Source of the DNA: Lachnospiraceae bacterium UBA7086
Lineage (GTDB): Bacteria > Bacillota > Clostridia > Lachnospirales > Lachnospiraceae
Direction of reading: 5' to 3'
Assembly (NCBI GenBank): GCA_002492525.1
Contig: DKZA01000027.1
Location: 61,257 to 108,730 of the forward strand
DNA: 47,474 nt
Below are positions 15,497 to 22,351 of this stretch, piece by piece. Each line of letters starts with the position of its first letter. The stretch's first letter is position 1. Position numbers and translations under genes: made by a program. The notes under the pieces are model-generated. The model was not told where the DNA came from and made no database searches. It saw only the letters and a list, made by a program, of their open reading frames with translations.

Positions 15497-17232
15497 TGCG
15501 GACAGAAGAACGAAAAACATTTGGCAGACATAAAAATATAAGACGGAGTCTGATCGCACTGCTGGCCGGAATACTTGTGCCAGTGCTTTTATGTGGTTGT
15601 GGGGAAGAAGTTCCTGTCAGTTCAGAACGGGTCGAGACAGAGGGTGCAATTGTACCAGGCGAGGAATTTGACGCGGAGAGACTTACCAGGGGAGAGGTGG
15701 AATTAGGTGCTTCCAAACTGGAAGGGTATGCAACAAAGGCGGCGTTATATTATGAAGATTCTACGGAAGAACTGGAGTATTCTGTAGAGATGCCACAGAT
15801 ACCGGCAAGTGATGACGCTTATTTTTATTTGTTCCATGCGGCATGTTATGAGGATGGGGTACTTTCCGGAGAGCCGGTTGCCCAAAATGCCAAAAGACGG
15901 TATTGGAAGGTTAGCTTTTCGTATCAGAAAGAGTATCTCTTTGATCAGTTCATTCCGGCACTTTTGTTGGACGGGGAGTATGTACCTTTGGGATGCGGCG
16001 TTTATCTGCTGAATCCGGAAGCGCTCGCTGAGAATCAGGATCCCTATCCGGATGTGGGTTCCAAGAAAGGTCTGCTGTTGGATCCCACAATGCTTAAGAC
16101 CACGGAATTGACAGATCTTGGTGTGAAACATGCCATTTACAATATCCCGTTGTCGCATATTATGGGGGAGACCACCAATGAATTCTTGCCGACTATCGAA
16201 TATGAATATGAGGGAACTACCTACCTTTTTAACGGAGCGGCTATCAACGGTTATGATGAGTTGTTTGTCTATCTGAACGATCTGGGGATGTGTACCACGG
16301 CAGTGGTGCTAAATGACTGGAACGAAGATTATCCGGAACTGGTTCATCCGGAGGCCAGGGATCAGGAGAGTGGAGCCTATTATTATATGTTCAATGCGGC
16401 GGACGCAGAGGGTGTCAAAACCATGGAAGCGGTGGCCAGTTTTCTGGCAAGCCGTTATGACGGTGATGAATATGGGATTGTACACAGCTGGGTGATCGCC
16501 AATGAAATCAATCAGAATAAGATATGGAATTATCTGGACACGGCGGATGTGGCTTATTATGCAGAGGAATTTGAAAGAGGGATGCGGATTTTTTATCAGG
16601 CCATCAAGAGTGAATATGCCAATGCCCGGGTATATTTTAGTATTGATCATGACTGGAACAGCAATAAGACGGCCAGTACGAAGTATTTTAATGCGAAGGA
16701 TGTGATCAGGGCATTTAATGATGCGGCGCTTTCACATGGCAACTACGACTGGGGTATTGCCATACATCCTTATCCCCAGCCGATGACTCGTGTGAATTAC
16801 TGGTCACAGCATTATGATAAGACACAGGATGCGGAAATTGTATCCATTATGAATCTGGGTGTGCTGACAGATTTTCTAAGTCAGGAGAAGTATCTGGATA
16901 CCAATGGGGAAGTACGCAGTATTACTATTACAGAACTTGGCTTTTCTTCCAAATCAGGAGAAAAACTGCAGGCTGCCGCTTTTGCATACTGTTACTATAT
17001 TACAGAAGCTAATCCTTACATAGATGCTTTTATTATGAACCGGCAGACGGATGCACCGGAAGAAGTAAAACAGGGACTTGCTTTCGGGATTTATGAATAT
17101 GATCATTCCGAGAAATATATCAAAGATGTGTTCCGTTATATTGATACAGATCAGGCGCAGGAGCACACGGAGTTCATGCTGAATATTTTGGAGGCGGAGA
17201 GTCTGGAGGAAGCGCTTTCCTGGGCACAGTAA
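15496..17232 (+). CDS. DUF5722 domain lipoprotein (glycosidase-like)
   Basis: The 578-residue lipoprotein (lipobox L-C-G-C, cysteine 35) starts at ATG 15496, which shares a base with the upstream TGA; a TTG lies one codon earlier. The conserved core has N-E-I-N-Q-N-K-I-W-N-Y near residue 336 and H-P-Y-P-Q near 424, and T-E-L-G-F-S-S near 477. The late glutamate after a strand and the N-E dyad resemble clan-A TIM-barrel glycosidases, in which two glutamates do catalysis. DUF5722 itself has no established reaction that I know of. It is translationally coupled to the BMP lipoprotein, suggesting a surface complex. Confidence 0.78.
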   Translation: MRTEERKTFGRHKNIRRSLIALLAGILVPVLLCGCGEEVPVSSERVETEGAIVPGEEFDAERLTRGEVELGASKLEGYATKAALYYEDSTEELEYSVEMPQIPASDDAYFYLFHAACYEDGVLSGEPVAQNAKRRYWKVSFSYQKEYLFDQFIPALLLDGEYVPLGCGVYLLNPEALAENQDPYPDVGSKKGLLLDPTMLKTTELTDLGVKHAIYNIPLSHIMGETTNEFLPTIEYEYEGTTYLFNGAAINGYDELFVYLNDLGMCTTAVVLNDWNEDYPELVHPEARDQESGAYYYMFNAADAEGVKTMEAVASFLASRYDGDEYGIVHSWVIANEINQNKIWNYLDTADVAYYAEEFERGMRIFYQAIKSEYANARVYFSIDHDWNSNKTASTKYFNAKDVIRAFNDAALSHGNYDWGIAIHPYPQPMTRVNYWSQHYDKTQDAEIVSIMNLGVLTDFLSQEKYLDTNGEVRSITITELGFSSKSGEKLQAAAFAYCYYITEANPYIDAFIMNRQTDAPEEVKQGLAFGIYEYDHSEKYIKDVFRYIDTDQAQEHTEFMLNILEAESLEEALSWAQ

Positions 17233-17279
17233 TCTCGTGAAAACAGCAGGATAAAGCAGGGTTTTGGCAAAAAATTCTG

Positions 17280-17308
17280 TTGTATTCTGCGGTAGATTCG
17301 GATATAAT
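17280..17308 (+). promoter_or_regulatory. Promoter of the 6S-like RNA
   Basis: TTGTAT (17280-17285), a 17-nt spacer and a perfect TATAAT (17303-17308) predict a start near 17315, exactly at the 5' side of the long paired structure. Confidence 0.8.
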
Positions 17309-17314
17309 AGAACT

Positions 17315-17505
17315 AACCTGAAATGTGCGACAAAGTCTTGTTATTTTGAACCTACAGATACTTTAAACGGGATTCCTACATTGTCATATGGATGTCAGGC
17401 CTCCGGCCTTTAGGCTTTATGCAGTGGAAGGCAGAAGTATGATTGCGGTTACCCACCTAGCTTTGCTAGGAGTCAAAATACAAGATCCGGCATTTCGGGG
17501 GACAT
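17315..17505 (+). ncRNA. ssrS: 6S RNA (RNA polymerase regulator)
   Basis: About 190 nt of non-coding sequence folds into a long hairpin. GAAATG 17320-17325 pairs with CATTTC 17491-17496, TCTTGT 17336-17341 with ACAAGA 17480-17485, and ATTTTGA 17343-17349 with TCAAAAT 17473-17479. The middle holds an unpaired bubble region, and the 3' half carries a CCTAGC-TTT-GCTAGG hairpin (17456-17470). The closing stem, central bubble and the GGTTACCCACCTAGC segment agree with Clostridial 6S RNA as I remember it. 6S RNA mimics an open promoter and sequesters the housekeeping RNA polymerase. It has its own promoter and a terminator at 17519. The stretch 17233-17657 holds no gene other than this. Confidence 0.78.
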
Positions 17506-17518
17506 ACAAAAGATAGAA

Positions 17519-17548
17519 AGCAGTCGTCTAAGACGGCTGCTTTTGCTG
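17519..17548 (+). terminator. Rho-independent terminator after the 6S RNA
   Basis: AGCAGTCGTC (17519-17528) pairs through a TAA loop with GACGGCTGCT (17532-17541), with one G-U pair, and is followed by a T-rich tail. Confidence 0.8.
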
Positions 17549-17657
17549 TTTTGGGGATAATTTTGGATATTTATGCATAGGAATAGAGAAGAGTCCGGGT
17601 CTGTTATGGCAGGATGAAATTACATGTGGATCAAAGGGTCGCGGGAAAGGTTTTACT

Positions 17658-19877
17658 ATGAAATTTGATGCAAAGTGGATGACAAAATTGTCGTTGCTTT
17701 TTTTCGGGCTGCTTTTTCTGGTGTGTTTGTGGATGGAAAGAGGACAGGGGAAGAAAGAAGCTCCGGAGGGAGACAAAATCCTGGTGGAAGATGTGGAGAT
17801 TCTTTTGGATGCTTTGGAGACACCAGTAGACTTGGACGGAAAAGAGAAGCAGAAGAATCCGTATCTGACATATCGACAGTACATACAGATATATGAAAGG
17901 GTAGATGGAGAAGAACTTGGACTGCCTGATTTTTCCAAGGATTATGAGCCGGAATATGAATTGTTAAAGAAAGACTGGTACGAGATGTATCGGATATTAT
18001 TGGCACATCTGGATAAAGAGTCGTCCATCTGGGAAACAACGGTATTCGTGCTGAAGGTGAACCCTGATACCAGGGAAGTTTATACAGAAAATGGTTCCAT
18101 GCAGGGAGCATATCAATATTGTTCGGCCGCTTTTGAGGAAAATGCATTTGAGGAAATGAAGGTATATGTGAAAGGAGATAAGCTTCTGACAATTGTGGAA
18201 GTTCTGCCGGAGGAACATTATCTGGGAAATGTATGGGTTATGGATGTGACAGAAGATGAACTTTTGTGCTTTTATCATCAGGTGTCTTTTCAAGTGCAGC
18301 TGACACGGAGAGATATGGACAGTCTGGAACGGGAACAGATTGCAGATCTGGTCTTTGAGGACGGCAGGCTTACATCGGTGAAGGGTCGCGCGGAGAAAAT
18401 CCATGGGAAGTTACTGCGGGTTACAGAAGAAGAAATAGAGATTGAAGGTCAGGGGATCTATCAGGCTGCGGAGGATATGGAGATCTATAAACTGTATGGA
18501 ACTATGGAGACTCTGCGGCGTACTGATCTGAAAATAGGCTATGAGGATACGGATTTTGTGATCCATAAGGACAGAATCTGCGCCTGTCTGGTGTCCGGAA
18601 CAAAGGAGGCTGATAGAATCCGCGTGCTGATTAAAAACACGGCGGATAACAGCAATTATCATAAGAGAATAGAGATTGCAGTGGATGGAGAACTGGTATG
18701 CATAGAAGCGAAAGATATGGAGGTCGGGGAACGGAGGATATATCAGAGTAAAAATCTTACGGACAAGGTTATATTGGATATGGAAGGCAAGAGCCGGGAG
18801 AACAATGCATATCGGGGCGCTGTGGAGTGTTATCGGGTTTCGGAAGGGATAGTCGTGATCAATGAACTCTCCCTGGAGGAGTATCTTTATGCGGTGGTGC
18901 CCAGTGAAATGCCGGCATCTTATCCGCCAGAGGCTCTCAAGGCGCAGGCAGTATGTGCCAGAACCTATGGTTATCGTTATATTTTACATGCTGGTCTGCC
19001 ACAGTTAGGAGCTCATGTGGATGACACGACAGCCTATCAGGTCTATCATAATATTCCGGAAAGCACGGCTGCCACCATGGCAGTCAGGGAGACGGAAGGG
19101 ATTCTGCTTTTCTATCAGGGAGAGCCGGCACAGAATTATTATTATTCCACTTCCTGCGGGGTGGGAACCGATGCGAAGATCTGGAAGGGCGCGGAGGAGA
19201 CGGATACTTCTTATCTGTGTGCCGAAAGAGTAAGTGAAGGAGAAACCGGAATAACCGGAGAAACATTGTGCCAGGAGGAAAATTTCAGGGAATTTATAAC
19301 TAACGTTCACGATGAGGATTTGGAAAAGGAAGAACCCTGGTACCGCTGGAAGTATACGGTAGAAAATATGAAGGAAGATACGGTGTTTTCCCGCTTGCAG
19401 GATAGATATCAGGCAGCGCCGGCGGCAGTACTCACGAAGACGGAAGGGGGGTATTATGTGTCGGAACCGGTAAAGAAATTTACAAAGGTTAAGAACCTGT
19501 CCATTGTAAAGCGGGGAGCAGGCGGTGTTGCGGACGAACTGCTCATAGAAACGGACCAAAATACTCTGAAAGTCGTGTCGGAGTATAATATACGATATGT
19601 GTTGTGTGATGGAGAAAGTTCTGTGGTACGGCAGGATGACAGCACTACTGTGCCCGGAACTCTGCTTCCCAGCGGCTTTTTTGTCCTGGATGCTGGAAAA
19701 AGCGGTGATAATGTGGTAGGATATACGTTGACTGGCGGAGGATATGGTCATGGGGTAGGCATGTCTCAGAATGGGGCAAAGGCATTGGGTAAGACGGGAA
19801 CCTCCTATGAGCAGATCCTGGCGGTGTTTTATCCGGGATGTACGTTAGAAGATGTCAGGATACTGAAGGAACGATGA
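17658..19877 (+). CDS. SpoIID/LytB domain-containing membrane-anchored protein
   Basis: The 739-residue protein has a short cytoplasmic start, one span (about residues 7-26) and a large external part. The SpoIID domain lies around residues 395-490 (L-S-L-E-E-Y-L-Y-A-V-V-P-S-E-M-P, A-L-K-A-Q-A-V-C-A-R-T-Y, Y-Y-Y-S-T-S-C-G). It finishes with G-G-G-Y-G-H-G-V-G-M-S-Q-N-G-A near 690-705. SpoIID enzymes are lytic transglycosylases that cleave peptidoglycan lacking stem peptides, during engulfment or spore germination. It is longer than SpoIID (about 340 residues), the first half being unique. AAAGG precedes ATG 17658. It is followed closely by a BrkB-type gene. Confidence 0.88.
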   Translation: MKFDAKWMTKLSLLFFGLLFLVCLWMERGQGKKEAPEGDKILVEDVEILLDALETPVDLDGKEKQKNPYLTYRQYIQIYERVDGEELGLPDFSKDYEPEYELLKKDWYEMYRILLAHLDKESSIWETTVFVLKVNPDTREVYTENGSMQGAYQYCSAAFEENAFEEMKVYVKGDKLLTIVEVLPEEHYLGNVWVMDVTEDELLCFYHQVSFQVQLTRRDMDSLEREQIADLVFEDGRLTSVKGRAEKIHGKLLRVTEEEIEIEGQGIYQAAEDMEIYKLYGTMETLRRTDLKIGYEDTDFVIHKDRICACLVSGTKEADRIRVLIKNTADNSNYHKRIEIAVDGELVCIEAKDMEVGERRIYQSKNLTDKVILDMEGKSRENNAYRGAVECYRVSEGIVVINELSLEEYLYAVVPSEMPASYPPEALKAQAVCARTYGYRYILHAGLPQLGAHVDDTTAYQVYHNIPESTAATMAVRETEGILLFYQGEPAQNYYYSTSCGVGTDAKIWKGAEETDTSYLCAERVSEGETGITGETLCQEENFREFITNVHDEDLEKEEPWYRWKYTVENMKEDTVFSRLQDRYQAAPAAVLTKTEGGYYVSEPVKKFTKVKNLSIVKRGAGGVADELLIETDQNTLKVVSEYNIRYVLCDGESSVVRQDDSTTVPGTLLPSGFFVLDAGKSGDNVVGYTLTGGGYGHGVGMSQNGAKALGKTGTSYEQILAVFYPGCTLEDVRILKER

Positions 19878-19888
19878 TCAGGTGAGTT

Positions 19889-20746
19889 ATGAGAACGATT
19901 ACTAGATTATATTATATTTTGCGGGATTTTAACTGGCAGATGACGAAGAAGAATATCAGTGCCTTTGCGGCCAGTACGGCTTTCTTTCTGTTTTTATCCA
20001 TGATACCGCTTTTGATGGCGCTTTGTGCCATTCTGCCTTTTACGGCGCTGACCAAAGAGAATCTGCTCGGCGCGATCACACAGTTTACACCGGATGCCAT
20101 GGACGCCATGGTGATAGGGATTGTGTCCGATGTCTATGCCAAGTCGGCAGGAACCATTACGATTTTTGCGCTGGTTACAATTTGGTCTGCGGCTAAGGCA
20201 ATGCTGGCCCTGATCCGCGGTCTTAATGCGGTGTATGATTTTGAGGAGAGACGTAATTATTTTGTGCTGCGGGCAATCGCCTGTATTTATACAGTCATTA
20301 TTCTGGCTGCAATGCTTGTGGCATTGTTTGTCATGGTTTTTGGCAATGTGATCGTGGACCTGTTGCTTAAGGATATTCCGCCTCTTCATATTCTGGTACG
20401 GTTTATCATGCATTTCCGTTTTCTGATATCCTGGGTGGTATTGACGTTTATTTTTGCATTGATTTATGCTTATGTGCCCAGCAAAAAACTGCGGTTTAAG
20501 GTGCAGATTCCAGGGGCTGCGTTTTCTGCCGTTTTGTGGAGTGCTGCTTCCTATGCTTTTTCGGTTTATGTGGATCATTTTAATGGATTTGGTACTTATG
20601 GCAGTCTGACTACGGTGGTGATATTGATGCTCTGGTTTTATATGTTGATGTATATTCTGATGATCGGGGCACATATCAACCGCTATTTTGGACCGGTCTA
20701 TAAATTTTTGTTCGGCTGGCTTGACAAGTCACGTGAAAGACACTAA
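19889..20746 (+). CDS. YihY/BrkB family membrane protein
   Basis: The 285-residue protein has about six spans. It shows the family opening (N-I-S-A-F-A-A-S-T-A-F-F-L-F-L-S-M-I-P), the W-S-A-A-K-A-M-L-A-L-I-R-G-L-N segment near residue 90 and the Y-G-S-L-T-T-V-V-I-L-M-L-W-F-Y segment near 235. Once misannotated as ribonuclease BN, the family has no settled function and may be a transporter. AGGTGA lies just before ATG 19889, 11 nt after the SpoIID-like gene, indicating an operon. The pheST promoter is embedded in its 3' end. Confidence 0.9.
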   Translation: MRTITRLYYILRDFNWQMTKKNISAFAASTAFFLFLSMIPLLMALCAILPFTALTKENLLGAITQFTPDAMDAMVIGIVSDVYAKSAGTITIFALVTIWSAAKAMLALIRGLNAVYDFEERRNYFVLRAIACIYTVIILAAMLVALFVMVFGNVIVDLLLKDIPPLHILVRFIMHFRFLISWVVLTFIFALIYAYVPSKKLRFKVQIPGAAFSAVLWSAASYAFSVYVDHFNGFGTYGSLTTVVILMLWFYMLMYILMIGAHINRYFGPVYKFLFGWLDKSRERH

Positions 20747-20749
20747 AAT
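20721..20749 (+). promoter_or_regulatory. pheST T-box promoter
   Basis: Consensus TTGACA (20721-20726), a 17-nt spacer and TAAAAT (20744-20749) predict a start near 20756. The -35 and most of the spacer lie inside the BrkB-type coding sequence. Confidence 0.8.
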
Positions 20750-20755
20750 AGCAAG

Positions 20756-21044
20756 TAGAATTTTTCAAATTTTCATAGGAAAAGCTTTGAAGGTGTCAGT
20801 AGGATATTATTTTCCGCAAGAGAGAGGGAATCATCGGCTGTAAGTTCCCTTCGGTTCAGATAGTTTTCCGAATTTCCCACCGGAGCTGCCTGTGCGAAAC
20901 AATAGTAGTGCAGGACGTATCGGTACGTTACGCCGAAAGAAGCGTCTGTTGTCCTTGCAGAATAAGACAGCAATCACAACAGGAATCTGGGTGGTACCGC
21001 GGATATAATTCGTCCCATGTGTTAAGAAACACGTGGGATTTTTT
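20756..21044 (+). promoter_or_regulatory. T-box riboswitch, tRNA-Phe specific, upstream of pheST
   Basis: The leader carries the T-box sequence GGGTGGTACCGCGG (20989-21002) followed by a terminator hairpin (CCCATGTGTT 21014-21023, AACACGTGGG 21028-21037, then TTTTTT). The stem I AGAGAGGGAA element is at 20821-20830. In the specifier loop region the codon TTC is at 20874-20876, flanked by GAAT and CCAC. TTC codes for phenylalanine, matching the downstream phenylalanyl-tRNA synthetase genes. Uncharged tRNA-Phe would stabilise the antiterminator and turn on pheST. Confidence 0.93.
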
Positions 21045-21064
21045 GCGCGCATAAGAACACATGA

Positions 21065-21193
21065 TGTACAAATAGCATAATAAACGCAGACGCGCTTGCG
21101 CTCCGCTCAAAACGCAACGGTACTAGGCTCGAAAATACCTCGCCAAGTGCCGGCGTTTTTCAAGGGTCTGCTTATCATTATGCTATTTGCACA
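21065..21193. repeat. 129-bp inverted-repeat element between T-box and pheS
   Basis: The ends, TGTACAAATAGCATAAT (21065-21081) and ATTATGCTATTTGCACA (21177-21193), are inverted repeats matching at 16 of 17 positions. A further GCAGAC (21086-21091) pairs with GTCTGC (21166-21171). The interior is GC-rich and contains a further AAACGC/GCGTTTT pairing. It looks like a MITE-like or palindromic interspersed repeat inserted in the untranslated leader. No target-site duplication was established. Nothing else is visible in 21045-21263 apart from the pheS ribosome binding site. Confidence 0.6.
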
Positions 21194-21263
21194 ATAATTA
21201 CAGCATTGAAAAGAGTTTTGCAAATACCCGAAAAAATTTATTAATCAAAAAGGAGAGCCAGCA

Positions 21264-22283
21264 ATGAAGGAGAAATTAGAACAGATCAAAGCGGAAGCGC
21301 TGCGGCAGATTGAGGCCAGCGATGCCTTGGAGAAACTGAATGAAGTCAGGGTCAATTATCTTGGCAAGAAAGGGGAATTGACGGCAGTATTAAAAGGCAT
21401 GAAAGATGTGGCGCCGGAAGATAGGCCGAAGGTTGGACAGCTTGTCAATGAGACCAGGGAAGAGATTGAGAAAGTACTGGATGCTTCTGTCAAGAAGATG
21501 GAGAAGATGGTTCGGGAGGCAAAGATGAAGACGGAAGTGATTGACGTGACGCTGCCTGCCAGAAAAAACAATGTGGGACATAGACATCCCAATACCATCG
21601 CCTTAGAGGAAGTGGAGAGAATCTTCATCGGTATGGGATATGAAGTGGTGGAAGGTCCGGATGTGGAGAAAGATTATTATAACTTTGAAGCCCTGAATAT
21701 TCCGGCGGATCATCCGGCGAAGGATGAACAGGATACCTTTTATATCACAGGGGATATTCTTTTAAGGACGCAGACTTCATCCACACAGGTTCATGAGATG
21801 GAGAAAGGAAAGCTGCCGATTCGTATGATTGCACCGGGTCGGGTATTCCGCTCCGATGAAGTGGATGCGACTCACTCCCCGTCCTTTCATCAGATTGAAG
21901 GGCTTGTCATTGATAAGAATATTACGTTTGCGGATTTAAAGGGAACACTGGCGGAGTTCGCAAAAGAACTTTTTGGGGAGAATACGAAAGTGAAATTCAG
22001 ACCGCATCATTTTCCGTTCACGGAACCCAGCGCAGAAATGGATGTGACCTGTTTTAAATGTGGCGGCACAGGCTGTCGGTTCTGTAAGGGAGAAGGATGG
22101 ATTGAGATTTTAGGCTGTGGTATGGTGCATCCTCATGTGTTGGAGATGAGCGGCATTGATCCGGAGCAGTATACGGGTTTTGCTTTCGGTGTGGGCCTGG
22201 AGCGTATTGCGCTGTTGAAGTATGAGATTGACGATATGAGGCTGCTGTATGAGAATGATATCCGCTTCTTAAAACAGTTTTAG
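21264..22283 (+). CDS. pheS: Phenylalanyl-tRNA synthetase alpha subunit
   Basis: The 339-residue protein is of normal length for the alpha chain. An N-terminal coiled-coil arm (residues 1-85) binds tRNA. The class II catalytic core follows, with motif 1 near H-P-N-T-I-A-L-E-E-V-E-R-I-F, motif 2 in M-I-A-P-G-R-V-F-R-S-D-E-V-D-A-T-H and motif 3 as G-F-A-F-G-V-G-L-E-R-I-A-L-L. It charges tRNA-Phe with phenylalanine as an alpha2-beta2 enzyme with PheT. GGAG lies 10 nt before ATG 21264. It is controlled by the T-box. A C-F-K-C-x-n-C-R-F-C cysteine group near 260 is a common insertion in Firmicutes PheS. Confidence 0.97.
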   Translation: MKEKLEQIKAEALRQIEASDALEKLNEVRVNYLGKKGELTAVLKGMKDVAPEDRPKVGQLVNETREEIEKVLDASVKKMEKMVREAKMKTEVIDVTLPARKNNVGHRHPNTIALEEVERIFIGMGYEVVEGPDVEKDYYNFEALNIPADHPAKDEQDTFYITGDILLRTQTSSTQVHEMEKGKLPIRMIAPGRVFRSDEVDATHSPSFHQIEGLVIDKNITFADLKGTLAEFAKELFGENTKVKFRPHHFPFTEPSAEMDVTCFKCGGTGCRFCKGEGWIEILGCGMVHPHVLEMSGIDPEQYTGFAFGVGLERIALLKYEIDDMRLLYENDIRFLKQF

Positions 22284-22351
22284 TTTCATAGAAGTAACAG
22301 GATGTATGAGCATGCAATCTATAGCAGGAAGAAAGGAAAAGGGATTGAAGT

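Noticed and set aside
19005..19751. 248-codon minus-strand open frame opposite the SpoIID-like gene
   Set aside because: The opposite strand carries unmistakable SpoIID motifs across the same interval; the antisense frame has low-complexity Arg/Ile-rich sequence.
21014..21037. CCCATGTGTT hairpin as an ordinary terminator of the BrkB-type gene
   Set aside because: It follows the T-box sequence at the fixed distance of a T-box attenuator, so it is the regulated terminator of the pheST leader.
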